From: G021776435 sp046756245
GTDB lineage: Bacteria; Pseudomonadota; Alphaproteobacteria; Caulobacterales; Parvularculaceae
Direction of reading: 5' to 3'
Length of the DNA stretch: 30,628 nt
Assembly (NCBI GenBank): GCA_046756245.1
Contig: JBHHVZ010000029.1
Location: 1-30,628, forward strand
The notes below the pieces were generated by a model. That model was not told the origin of the DNA. It saw only the letters and a list, made by a program, of their open reading frames with translations, and did no database searches. Numbering within the stretch: the first letter of the stretch is position 1; every line of letters begins with the position of its first letter. The translations under genes were made by a program, and so were the position numbers. Below, piece after piece: positions 14,734-22,956 of the stretch.

Positions 14734-16074
14734 CTAATATGCCGGCGCGAAGCTGCGCGGCGCCGGATCGATCACCTGAATGCCGCCCGGCTGGATTTCA
14801 AGGATCGCCAGTCCGCGTTCGACCGCGCCGTCCTGCTTGAGCCGGAACAGGCCGTCGGCCCCGAAATAGCCGTTGGGATCGGCGATGGCGTCCTCGTCGA
14901 AATGGTCGCGCCGCTGCGACGCGCGCGCCAGCCGCGCCGAAAGGAGCGTCGCGTCATAAGCGAGCGAAGCGAGCCGCGGCGGCTTTTCGCCGAAGGCGGC
15001 CGCGTAACGTCCCTCGAAAGCCTGGGTGATTTCCGGGTCCGGCGCGGCGAACCAGCCGCCTTTCAGCGCCGGCTCGCGCGTCAGGCGGGGATTGTTCCAG
15101 CCCGACACGCCAAGCAGCTTAATTTCATTGATGTTGACGTTGTAATAGGGAAGCAGCGGCGCCAGCGCGCGCAGAAGCGTTCCTTGTTCCGGCATCATCA
15201 CCGCCTGATAGCCGCGCGTATAACCTTCGTCCGCATCGGGAGCGACGGGGGCGTCCGGATCGTATTCGTGGCGCAGCTCCAGCGGCACGACTTCCTGCGC
15301 ATATTCGGCGAGCCGCTTGGCGGGTTCGAGCATCGCCGCCGGATCCTGCAGATAGCGTTCTTCATGAACGAGCACGCCGCCGCGCACGAACACTTCCTCG
15401 ATGAAGGCGTTCGACACCCGCTCGCCGTAATCGGTCGCCGGCGCGATTAATCCGAACCGGGAATATCCATTAAGCAAGGCGAATTCCGTGACGCGTTCGA
15501 TCTCGAGTTCAGGCGGAAAGCTAAGGAGATAAACGCCGCGCCCGCCCGACTGAATGTCGGACGAAAACGCGATCATCGGCGTGTCTGCGGCGCGCGCCAC
15601 GTCCGCCGCCGCCACGACAGATTCGGCGAACAGCGGGCCAAGCAGGATCTCCGCGCCGTCGGCGAGCGCCGAACGCGCCGCGGCGGCGGCGCCTTCCTGC
15701 GCGCCGTGCGTGTCTTTCGGGATCAACAGGAAACGGTCGTCGCCGGCCTCAAAGGCGGCGAGTTGGGCGGCGTTGAACATCGCCGCGGCGATGCGCTGGG
15801 CGGCTTCCGACGAGGCCGTAAACGGCAGCAGCAGTCCGACCCGCACCGGTTCGGTTCCGCCCATATGTTCGGGCTCGACGAAGCCGCGCCGGTCGTAGCG
15901 CGTCGCCTCGCTTTGCTCTTTTCTGGGGAATTCATAGGGCGCGGTTTCGTCCGGCTCCCCGGGACGCGCGATCACCGGCCCCTGGCCGCCGGGGGACGTC
16001 TCGCACGCCGCCAGCGCGGCCGCCGCTGCAGCCGCAAGCCCGACCCTCGACCATTTTCCCAAAAGCGCCGGCAT
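14734..16074 (-). CDS. Penicillin-binding-protein activator lipoprotein (LpoA-like)
   Basis: 446 residues from the ATG at 16074. A lipoprotein signal with lipobox LAAC (Cys24) follows an Ala-rich core. The body is a type I periplasmic-binding-protein fold: VRVGLLLPFTASSEAAQRIAAAMFNAAQLA, AEILLGPLFAESV, TPMIAFSSDIQS, FGLIAPATDYGERVSNAF, and a C-terminal LASLAYDATLLSARLA. This is the alphaproteobacterial LpoA-like family annotated as penicillin-binding protein activator; E. coli LpoA activates PBP1A and has an additional TPR domain, missing here. The start was chosen because AAGGGGA lies 7 nt upstream and it places the lipobox at a normal distance; upstream ATGs would add a long basic leader. 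It diverges from rsmI, the usual neighbour in alphaproteobacteria. Confidence 0.88.
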   Translation of the reverse strand: MPALLGKWSRVGLAAAAAAALAACETSPGGQGPVIARPGEPDETAPYEFPRKEQSEATRYDRRGFVEPEHMGGTEPVRVGLLLPFTASSEAAQRIAAAMFNAAQLAAFEAGDDRFLLIPKDTHGAQEGAAAAARSALADGAEILLGPLFAESVVAAADVARAADTPMIAFSSDIQSGGRGVYLLSFPPELEIERVTEFALLNGYSRFGLIAPATDYGERVSNAFIEEVFVRGGVLVHEERYLQDPAAMLEPAKRLAEYAQEVVPLELRHEYDPDAPVAPDADEGYTRGYQAVMMPEQGTLLRALAPLLPYYNVNINEIKLLGVSGWNNPRLTREPALKGGWFAAPDPEITQAFEGRYAAAFGEKPPRLASLAYDATLLSARLARASQRRDHFDEDAIADPNGYFGADGLFRLKQDGAVERGLAILEIQPGGIQVIDPAPRSFAPAY

Positions 16075-16247
16075 CGACGATCCCCTTTGCATTCTGCGCC
16101 CATGGTCGGCGCTTGAGCCCCTCGCGCGGCGCAGCCTAGCGGCGGCGGCCCGGGCAGTAAACATGGGCTCCCGGAGTCCCCTGATCGAACCGCCGCGCCG
16201 ACGCGCAGCAATTGACGGCGCGCGCCGGCGCGGTCAATCGTTCTTTT

Positions 16248-17081
16248 ATGACGCTCGAACCCGGCCTTTATGTGGCGGCGACGCCAATCGGCAATCTCAA
16301 GGACATCACTTACCGAACCGTTGAGGCCCTCAAAGCCGCCGACCTCATCCTGTGCGAGGACACGCGGCAGACCGCGAAACTCTGCGCCGCCTATGGCGTC
16401 GAAACACGGCGCGCGCCTTATCATGAACACAATGCCGAGCGCATGCGCCCGAAAGTTCTCGAAAAACTCGCGGCCGGCGCGCGCGTCTGCCTTGTTTCCG
16501 ACGCCGGCACGCCGCTGATTTCGGACCCCGGCTACAAGCTGGTGCGCGCCGCCCGCAACGCCGGCGCATCTGTTTTTGCGCTGCCCGGCGCGTCCGCCCC
16601 GATTGCAGCGCTGTCGATCGCCGGCGCGCCCACCGACCGGTTCCTGTTCGCCGGATTCCCGCCGGCGAAAGCCGCCGCGCGTGAGCGTTTCCTCGCCGAC
16701 CTCGCCAGCATTGATGCGACGCTGGTCTTTTTCGAAACCGCCCCGCGTCTGGCCGAGAGCCTGCTGGCGATGGCGGCGGCGCTGGGCGAGCGCAAGGCGC
16801 TCATTGCACGAGAACTGACAAAGCTGCACGAGGAAACCCGCGAAGGGCTGCTCGGCGCGCTCGCCAAAGATTACGCCGTCCGGCCCGTGAAGGGGGAGAT
16901 TGTCGTCGTCGTCCATCCGCCGGGGAAGACGTCCGCCTCAGGCGAGGAACTCGACCGATTCCTGCGCGCCGCCCTCAGAAAGATGAGCGTCAAAGACGCC
17001 GCCGCCGCGGCCGCGCAAGCTTTCGGAACGCCGCGGCGCGAGGCTTATCAACGCGCCCTCAGCCTTCAGGAAGGCTCATGA
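16248..17081 (+). CDS. rsmI: 16S rRNA 2'-O-methyltransferase RsmI (C1402)
   Basis: Methylates the 2'-O of C1402 in 16S rRNA, fine-tuning the decoding centre. 277 residues. N-terminal GLYVAATPIGNLKDITYRT is the family hallmark; LCEDTRQTAKL, VSDAGTPLISDPGYKLV and the LPGASAPIAALSIAGAPTDRF segment are the tetrapyrrole-methylase-fold SAM-binding parts; ARELTKLHEE follows near residue 190. The ATG at 16248 is preferred over an upstream TTG because homologues begin 5-10 residues before LYVAATPIGN; no clear Shine-Dalgarno is seen. The stop overlaps yraN by ATGA, so rsmI-yraN form an operon with BON and gshB downstream. Confidence 0.95.
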   Translation: MTLEPGLYVAATPIGNLKDITYRTVEALKAADLILCEDTRQTAKLCAAYGVETRRAPYHEHNAERMRPKVLEKLAAGARVCLVSDAGTPLISDPGYKLVRAARNAGASVFALPGASAPIAALSIAGAPTDRFLFAGFPPAKAAARERFLADLASIDATLVFFETAPRLAESLLAMAAALGERKALIARELTKLHEETREGLLGALAKDYAVRPVKGEIVVVVHPPGKTSASGEELDRFLRAALRKMSVKDAAAAAAQAFGTPRREAYQRALSLQEGS

Positions 17082-17461
17082 ACCGCCCTGGCGTCAACGC
17101 CGGCGAGCGGCGCAGGCGCGCAGAGCGGGCCGGCCGCCTCGCCGAAATTCTCGCCGCGCTTTATCTGTCGCTGAAAGGCTTTGCGATCCTCGAGCGCCGG
17201 TTTCGCGCCGGCGGCGGCGAAACTGACCTTATCGCCAGGCGAGGCCGGCTGCTTGTTTTTGTTGAAGTTAAACGGCGCGCGAGCCTCGACGACGCCGTGT
17301 TCGCCGTCACGCCGAGGGGGCGGCGGCGCATCGAAGCGGCGGCGCGGGCCTATCTCTCCCGCCGGCCCGTCCTTGCCGATGCGGACATCCGTTACGACAT
17401 CATGGCGGTGGCCGGCCTAAGACTGCGTCATCTGCCCGGCGCCTGGCGTGACGGCGAATAG
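17078..17461 (+). CDS. yraN: YraN / UPF0102 nuclease-fold protein
   Basis: 127 residues. A Holliday-junction-resolvase-like (restriction endonuclease-fold) protein of unknown role; the core segment LKGFAILERRFRAGGGETDLIARRG, followed by LLVFVEVKRR, supplies the E/D...ExK triad (ETDLI and EVK). It is encoded immediately after rsmI with ATGA overlap, an arrangement conserved in many proteobacteria. The N-terminus is unusually Arg-rich (GERRRRAERAGR). Nuclease activity is inferred from the fold only. Confidence 0.9.
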   Translation: MNRPGVNAGERRRRAERAGRLAEILAALYLSLKGFAILERRFRAGGGETDLIARRGRLLVFVEVKRRASLDDAVFAVTPRGRRRIEAAARAYLSRRPVLADADIRYDIMAVAGLRLRHLPGAWRDGE

Positions 17462-17602
17462 GCGCGGGCGGGCGCCGCTTTTCATGAGCCGCGAAGCGCT
17501 TCAAGGAATAGGCTTCGCTTGCCCTGATGCGCCGGCGCTGGTCGCGCCTTGTCGCCCTTCGGCGCGGCGCAGGGTCAGGGCGCGGTGACAGGAGAAACGA
17601 GA

Positions 17603-18160
17603 ATGTTGTCCCAACTGATCCGCCTCGCTGCAGCGCTCGCGGCGGTCTTTGCGCTGGCGTCCTGCGCGTCGGACAAGACGATCGGCGCGACCTTCGACGA
17701 CATTGGCGCCGCGGCCTCGCTCAAGAGCGTCCTGGTGGCTGATCGAAAGCATGATTATTCCGACGTCGACGTCACCATATTCGAAGGCAGGTTGCTCTTG
17801 ACCGGCACCATGCAATCCGAGGAAGGCCGTCGAACCCTGGCCGAGAACGCTTGGAAGGCCGACAACATCACGCAGGTGATCGACGAAGTCGTCGTCGCCG
17901 ACAGCACCACTTTCGGACAGGGGCTTGAGGACTCTCGCATCGATCAGGCGATCAAGGCCAAGCTGATCGGCGACCGCGGCGTTACCAGCGGCAATTACAA
18001 GATCGCCGTTTCGCGCGGGGTCGTTTATCTTCTCGGCGTCGCCCGCGACAAGATCGAGCTTGACCGGGTGCTGCATTCGGCCCGCACCACCGCCGGCGTC
18101 GAAAAGGTCGTCAGTCATGTTTTGTATCGGGACGATCCCGCGCGTAACGTCAGGCGGTGA
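17603..18160 (+). CDS. Lipoprotein with two BON domains
   Basis: 185 residues from the ATG at 17603, with GGAGA 8-9 nt upstream. A lipobox LASC (Cys21) follows a hydrophobic signal; Cys21 would be acylated and Ser-Asp follows. Two BON domains are visible: about 35-100 (DYSDVDVTIFEGRLLLTGTMQSEEGR) and 110-175 (IDQAIKAKLIGDRGVTSGNYKIAVSRGVVYLLGVARD). This is the DolP(YraP)/OsmY-like architecture associated with outer-membrane integrity; E. coli yraP also lies near yraN and rsmI. It lies 141 bp after yraN and 24 bp before gshB. The exact ortholog assignment is uncertain. Confidence 0.88.
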   Translation: MLSQLIRLAAALAAVFALASCASDKTIGATFDDIGAAASLKSVLVADRKHDYSDVDVTIFEGRLLLTGTMQSEEGRRTLAENAWKADNITQVIDEVVVADSTTFGQGLEDSRIDQAIKAKLIGDRGVTSGNYKIAVSRGVVYLLGVARDKIELDRVLHSARTTAGVEKVVSHVLYRDDPARNVRR

Positions 18161-18184
18161 AGGCGGAACAAGAAAGTTCAGAGC

Positions 18185-19132
18185 ATGCGTTTGAAGATCG
18201 CCATTCAGATGGACCCGATCGAATCGGTCGATGTCAACGCCGATACGACCTTCGATCTTGCCCTGGAAGCGCATAAACGCGGCCATGAAATCCGGGTCTA
18301 TCACCCGCGCCGGCTTCGCCTGTTCAGTCCGCATGTCACGGCAATGGCGCGAAAGATCGAGGCGCTCAAGCGCGAGCAGGGCGCCCACGCCGCGCTGGCC
18401 GACGAAGCGGAGATCGATCTCCGCGATTTTGACGTGGTTTTGATCCGCCAGGATCCGCCGTTCGACATGGCGTACATAACGGCGGCGCAAATTCTCGAGC
18501 GCCTGACGCCGGACGTACTCGTTCTCAACGACCCGCGCAGCATTCGCGACGCGCCGGAAAAACTGTTCGTCACCGATTTCGCCGACCTGACCCCGCCAAC
18601 GCTCATTACGAGCGACCAATGCGCCATTCGCGATTTCCGGAAAGAACACGGCGACATCATTCTGAAGCCTCTTTACGGAAACGGCGGCGCCGGCGTCTTT
18701 CGCCTTCCGGCCGAGGACGCCAATTTCAACGCGCTGCTTGAGCTTTTCGAGCAATCCTTCCGTGAGCCGATTATTGCGCAGAAATACCTTCCCGCGGTGC
18801 GTAAGGGCGACAAGCGCATTATCCTTTTGGACGGCGCGCCGGTCGGCGCCATCAACCGTATTCCGGCCAGCGGCGAGACGCGCTCGAACCTGCATGTGGG
18901 CGGCAAGGCCGAGGCGGCGAAATTGACCGAACGCGACCGGGAAATCTGCGGGCGCATCGGACCGGCCCTCGCCGAACGCGGCCTCGTCCTCGCAGGCATT
19001 GACGTCATCGGCGACTATCTGACCGAGATCAACGTCACCTCGCCGACGGGCGTGCAGGAAATCCGTCGATTTGGCGGCGCCGATATTTCCTCGCTGTTCT
19101 GGAGTTGGGTCGAGGACCGGCGCGAAAATTAG
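18185..19132 (+). CDS. gshB: Glutathione synthetase
   Basis: ATP-grasp enzyme that joins gamma-glutamylcysteine and glycine to make glutathione. 315 residues, the standard bacterial length. N-terminal domain KIAIQMDPIESVDVNADTTFDLALEA is the GshB hallmark. VLIRQDPPFDMAYI is near residue 90 and the ATP-grasp parts include LKPLYGNGGAGVFR, QKYLPAVRKGDKRIILLDGAPVGAINRIP, GRIGPALAERGLVLAGIDVIG and ITEINVTSPTG-type sequence at the metal site. ATG at 18185 has AGAAAGTTC upstream. It is the last gene of the rsmI-yraN-BON-gshB run. Confidence 0.97.
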   Translation: MRLKIAIQMDPIESVDVNADTTFDLALEAHKRGHEIRVYHPRRLRLFSPHVTAMARKIEALKREQGAHAALADEAEIDLRDFDVVLIRQDPPFDMAYITAAQILERLTPDVLVLNDPRSIRDAPEKLFVTDFADLTPPTLITSDQCAIRDFRKEHGDIILKPLYGNGGAGVFRLPAEDANFNALLELFEQSFREPIIAQKYLPAVRKGDKRIILLDGAPVGAINRIPASGETRSNLHVGGKAEAAKLTERDREICGRIGPALAERGLVLAGIDVIGDYLTEINVTSPTGVQEIRRFGGADISSLFWSWVEDRREN

Positions 19133-19223
19133 CCCGTCCTCTTGAAGGATCGCCAAGCGCGCTTAATTCCAGTCTTTGGACGTCACAGACCATCACAATT
19201 GCGATAATCCTCTTGCCGATGGC

Positions 19224-19263
19224 CGATCGCCGACATCAAAATGTCAAAACCGAAAGGCGATCG
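19224..19263. other. Nested inverted repeats in gshB-GT4 gap
   Basis: CGATCGCC (19224-19231) and GGCGATCG (19256-19263) are a perfect 8+8 inverted repeat, enclosing GACAT-caaa-ATGTC (19232-19245). No T-run follows, so it is not a clear terminator. The rest of this 237-bp gap shows no RNA gene or ORF I can support. Confidence 0.3.
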
Positions 19264-19369
19264 ATTCGACTGGATTGTCGATCCGAACATGTCTGTTGCG
19301 TTTTCATGAGCTGAGCGCGAGGGGCGCTGACATTCCCGACCGCAAATTTTGTCCTGATGAGGCGCGCCG

Positions 19370-20617
19370 ATGAATATTGCAACCCGATTTCCGTTGTCGT
19401 ATCGAAACAACATGCGCAAAGATCCTCTCCGCGTGGCGTTGTTCACGGGCAATTACAACTACGTAATGGACGGCCCGGCGCGCACGCTGAATATGTTGGT
19501 GGATTTTCTCGGGCGGCGCGGTCACGAGGCCGTTGTATTTGCACCGACCGGGAAAAAGCCTGTGCTGGAACACGCGGGAACGCTGATTTCGGTCCCCTCG
19601 GTTCCCTTCCCCGGACGCGGCGAGTATCGCCTCGGCGTCGCCGTGCCGGGGTCGGCGCGCAAGACGCTCGAACGATTGAAGCCGGATATCATTCATATCG
19701 CCGCGCCGGACATTTTGGGCCTGACGGCGCTGCGTTATGCGCGCAAGCGAAATATTCCGGTCGTGGCGTCCTTCCACACCCGGTTCGACGCCTATCCGCG
19801 CTATTACAAAATGCGCTGGCTTGAAAAACCTATCACCCGATATCTGCAGTATTTCTACCGGCGCTGCGAACATGTCTATGCGCCGTCGCCGTCAATGGCG
19901 GCGGCCTTGCGCGCCGACGGCATCGGCCGCGATGTTCGCCTGTGGACCCGCGGCGTCGACAGCGACCTGTTCAACCCCGGCAAGAGAGACTTCGAGTGGC
20001 GGCGCGCGCAGGGCTTTGCCGATGACGACGTCGTTGGCGCCTTTGTCGGCCGCCTCGTGCTTGAGAAGGGAATTGAGGTATTCGCCGACGCCTTTGCGCA
20101 ATTGGTCGAAAGCCGCCCGAACGCGCGCGCGCTGATTGTCGGCGACGGCCCGGAACGCGCGCGGTTCGCGCAAAGTCTGCCCGGCGGCGTTTTCACGGGC
20201 TATGTGCAGGGCGACGAACTGGCCCGCGCTTACGCCAGCGCCGACATCTTTTTCAATCCAAGCATAACCGAAACTTTCGGAAACGTGACGCTGGAGGCGA
20301 TGGCGTCGGGAATTCCGTCGGTCTGCGCGAAAGCGGCCGGCAGCATATCGCTGATCGAACACGGACGAACCGGATTCGTCTGCGCGCCCGAAGAGGGCGC
20401 CGCCGGTTACGCCGACGCGCTGCGCCGCCTGGCTTCGGATCCTGATCTGAGGGCGCGCATCGGCGCCGATGCGCGCTCAAAGAGTCTTGAATTTAACTGG
20501 GATACGGTTCTGGACGCGCTGGTTGATCATTATCAAGAAGCGATCAACGGCTATCGGCGGCGCGCGCCTGCGCAGGATAGGTCGGCGCGCGCTATTTCCC
20601 GCAACCGCGCCGCCTAA
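19370..20617 (+). CDS. GT4-family glycosyltransferase
   Basis: 415 residues, GT-B fold. N-terminal acceptor domain: LFTGNYNYVMDGPARTLNMLVDFLGRRGHEAVVFAPTG, and SFHTRFDAYPRYY near residue 134. C-terminal nucleotide-sugar domain: FVGRLVLEKG, ALIVGDGPERARF and the E-x7-E motif (ETFGNVTLE, Glu301 and Glu309) of retaining GT4 enzymes. It resembles the branch with glycolipid and phosphatidylinositol mannosyltransferases and SQD2, but the sugar and acceptor are not readable. The alternate start MRKDPLRV (residue 15) would also fit. A polytopic membrane protein follows 39 bp after its stop. Confidence 0.88.
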   Translation: MNIATRFPLSYRNNMRKDPLRVALFTGNYNYVMDGPARTLNMLVDFLGRRGHEAVVFAPTGKKPVLEHAGTLISVPSVPFPGRGEYRLGVAVPGSARKTLERLKPDIIHIAAPDILGLTALRYARKRNIPVVASFHTRFDAYPRYYKMRWLEKPITRYLQYFYRRCEHVYAPSPSMAAALRADGIGRDVRLWTRGVDSDLFNPGKRDFEWRRAQGFADDDVVGAFVGRLVLEKGIEVFADAFAQLVESRPNARALIVGDGPERARFAQSLPGGVFTGYVQGDELARAYASADIFFNPSITETFGNVTLEAMASGIPSVCAKAAGSISLIEHGRTGFVCAPEEGAAGYADALRRLASDPDLRARIGADARSKSLEFNWDTVLDALVDHYQEAINGYRRRAPAQDRSARAISRNRAA

Positions 20618-20656
20618 GGCGGCGGCTTGGCCGGCGCCAGGACGAAAGGAGCGGCG

Positions 20657-21634
20657 ATGCAACGCCGCCTTGAAAGGCTGAATGAGATCGCCCGCCGCTG
20701 CCGGGAGACCTTACGCGCGCCCGCAGCGCGGCGCTGGCTTGTGCGCGCCCAGCGCGCGCTTTTGGTCCTGGTCGTCGCCTATCTTGTTTACAGATTGAGC
20801 CGTATCGGCTGGCTCGAGGTTTTACGGTCGCTGCCCGGCTCGCCGTGGTTTTATGTGTTCTTCCTTATGCGCTTTCTGGCGCTGCCGGTTTCCGAGCTCG
20901 CAATCTACGAACTGATCTGGAACACGCCGCTCGTTCGTCATTTCCCGGTGTTCGTACGCAAACGGGTCTATAATTTCGCGGTGCTCGGCTATTCGGGCGA
21001 GGCGTTTTTATCCCTGTGGGCGCGGCGCCGACTGCCGCTCGTCGATCGCGATATTTTGATCGGGATCAAGGACAACAACCTGCTTTCGGCGCTGACATCG
21101 AATGTCGCCACCGTCGTATTGATTGTCGCGCTCGCCGTTTCAGGCGGATTGAAGGCGGGACTCGACGCCTTACCGGGCTCGGGCGCGCTGTTCCTGCTCG
21201 CCTTTTTGAGCGCAAGCGGCCTCGCCATTGCAGTCATCGCCTTCCGGCGGCGGCTGATCGCGCTTCCTGACGGGATCATGCCGCGCCTGCTCGCCATTCA
21301 CGGCGCGCGACAAACGGTGATCTTGTTTCTTCACGCGGCGATGTACGCGGCCGCTCTGCCGGGCGCGCCGTTCGGCGTCTGGCTGATCTTTTTGGCGCTT
21401 CAACTCGTTTTGAGCCGCATTCCGTTTCTTCCCAATCAGGACCTCGTTTTTCTGGGCGCAGCGCTGTCCCTTGCGCCGTTGGTGGGCGCTTCCGAGGCGG
21501 CGGTCGCGGGCATGTTGATCGCCGAGGCGGGTTTGTCGCAGATTCTCAATTTCGGGTTGTTTTTCGCCACCGCCCCGATCGCCCGAAGAGCGTTGGCGCC
21601 AATTCCAGCCGATATTAGCAGGCCGGGCCGATGA
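20657..21634 (+). CDS. Polytopic membrane protein (UPF0104-like)
   Basis: 325 residues from the ATG at 20657 (AAGGA 7 nt upstream); an upstream TTG would add ten residues. Around seven transmembrane helices: ALLVLVVAYLVYRLSRIGW near 35-55, FYVFFLMRFLALPVSELAIYE near 72-95, NVATVVLIVALAVSGG near 150, ALFLLAFLSASGLAIAVIAF near 175-200, and three in the C-terminal third. The layout, with a cytosolic Arg-rich start and a RMRFLALP-like early segment, resembles lysylphosphatidylglycerol-synthase transmembrane (UPF0104) proteins but only weakly. Paired with the upstream GT4 enzyme it could export or modify a glycolipid; that is inference. Confidence 0.65.
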   Translation: MQRRLERLNEIARRCRETLRAPAARRWLVRAQRALLVLVVAYLVYRLSRIGWLEVLRSLPGSPWFYVFFLMRFLALPVSELAIYELIWNTPLVRHFPVFVRKRVYNFAVLGYSGEAFLSLWARRRLPLVDRDILIGIKDNNLLSALTSNVATVVLIVALAVSGGLKAGLDALPGSGALFLLAFLSASGLAIAVIAFRRRLIALPDGIMPRLLAIHGARQTVILFLHAAMYAAALPGAPFGVWLIFLALQLVLSRIPFLPNQDLVFLGAALSLAPLVGASEAAVAGMLIAEAGLSQILNFGLFFATAPIARRALAPIPADISRPGR

Positions 21635-21689
21635 GAGATCGCGGCGTTCGTCTTTCGCCGCGGCGCAGAATTCGCTACAGACGGTTGAA

Positions 21690-21701
21690 TTAGCGCGCTA
21701 A
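21690..21701. promoter_or_regulatory. Perfect 12-bp palindrome upstream of lptF
   Basis: TTAGCGCGCTAA is a perfect palindrome 41 bp before the lptF start, in the only non-coding stretch ahead of lptFG. TTGAAT begins 5 bp upstream of it, suggesting overlap with a promoter. Function unknown. Confidence 0.25.
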
Positions 21702-21741
21702 AAGCGGGCGTTCGCCAGCCGTTTCACTCCGTCGCGTCGTT

Positions 21742-22956
21742 ATGGGCCTCATAGATCGTTACATCCTCAGAGCCACCGCGACCCCGCTAATCCTGGCGCT
21801 TACCGTCGCCGGGATGCTCTTGCTGATAGAACACATGCTGCGCCTGTTCGATTTCGTGCTGACCGAACAGGGCCCGATCGACGTCGTCTGGAGACTTCTG
21901 TCGAATCTGGTGCCGCATTATTTCGGGCTGGCGCTGCCGCTCGGCACGTTTCTCGGCGTCATGCTGGCGTTCCGTAATTTTTCCCTGTCGAGCGAACTCG
22001 ATGCGATGAGCTCAAGCGGCGCGTCATTCGGAAGACTGCTGCGTCCGATTTACGCGCTTGTCGTCTTTCTACTGATTTTTGATTTTCTTCTCGTTTCCTA
22101 TATTCAGCCCTTCGCGCGGTATAAATATCAGCAGACGCGTTTCAACGTTACGTCCGGCGCGCTCGGGATTAAAATTCCCGCCGGAGAGTTCGTTGACATT
22201 TCAGATGAATTGACGATCCGCCTGGGAGCGATCAACCGCGAAACGCGGGACGCTGAAGATATATTTCTCGAACAGCGCGGCGCGCAGGGCGGCAAGACTA
22301 CAATCACCGCGCAATACGGCGCCATATCGACGACGCCTGATATTTCGAACCTGCTGCTCAAACTCAGGGATGGAAGGCAGGTTTTCCTCTCGCCCGAAGG
22401 CGACCGCATCCAAACGCTCAACTTCGATAATCTCGACCTGTCGATCTCGCTGCCGGCGATCGGCGTCTTTCGGGAACGGGGCGACAATGAAAGAGAGGCG
22501 ACGCTGAATGAAATCGTAAGCTTGTTAAGTTCGCAGCAACCACAAACGACGCCGCTATACAATAATTTCCGCGCCGGCTTTCACTGGCGGCTTATCCATC
22601 CGCTTACGTTTCTCGTCTTGCCGATCCTTGCGGTTGCGATGGGCGTCACCGGACGCCGGCGAACTTCGAATCTGAAACCCGTGCTCGGCGTCGCCATGCT
22701 GATCGTCTATCACGAAGTTCTTGAAGAATGGGGCAAGACGGTGGTGTCGCTGAACCAGCTTTCTCCGTATGTCGCCATGTGGGGCGTGTTCGCGCTATTT
22801 ACGGCGGTGAGCATCTATCTCTACAGCGGCGCCATCGACCAGGCGCGGACCGCGCGGTTGATGGCGCGCCGCGCCGAACCGGCGGTGCGCGTGGTGAGCT
22901 CGCGCGTCGATGAGACCGCGCCCGCGCCGGCGTTCGTTGAGGAAGCCATGAAATGA
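21742..22956 (+). CDS. lptF: LPS export permease LptF
   Basis: Inner-membrane half of the LptB2FG transporter that extracts LPS and feeds it to LptC/A/D. 404 residues. Start GLIDRYILRATATPLILALTVAGMLLLIE is the usual first membrane helix of LptF; further helices near 55-80, 100-120 and three in the C-terminal third (LIHPLTFLVLPILAVAMG, MLIVYHEVLEEWG, YVAMWGVFALFTAVSIYLYS). The middle ~150 residues are the periplasmic beta-jellyroll domain (SGALGIKIPAGEFVDI, DRIQTLNFDNLDLSI). Its stop overlaps lptG by ATGA. The C-terminal cytosolic tail is slightly longer than in E. coli. Confidence 0.94.
   Translation: MGLIDRYILRATATPLILALTVAGMLLLIEHMLRLFDFVLTEQGPIDVVWRLLSNLVPHYFGLALPLGTFLGVMLAFRNFSLSSELDAMSSSGASFGRLLRPIYALVVFLLIFDFLLVSYIQPFARYKYQQTRFNVTSGALGIKIPAGEFVDISDELTIRLGAINRETRDAEDIFLEQRGAQGGKTTITAQYGAISTTPDISNLLLKLRDGRQVFLSPEGDRIQTLNFDNLDLSISLPAIGVFRERGDNEREATLNEIVSLLSSQQPQTTPLYNNFRAGFHWRLIHPLTFLVLPILAVAMGVTGRRRTSNLKPVLGVAMLIVYHEVLEEWGKTVVSLNQLSPYVAMWGVFALFTAVSIYLYSGAIDQARTARLMARRAEPAVRVVSSRVDETAPAPAFVEEAMK

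Noticed and set aside
17501..19156. Long minus-strand ORF over the BON lipoprotein and gshB
   Set aside because: Shadow frame of two well-supported plus-strand genes; Arg/Asp/Val-rich composition with no domain. Similar antisense frames over rsmI, ftsY, lptF, mtaB and others were dropped for the same reason.
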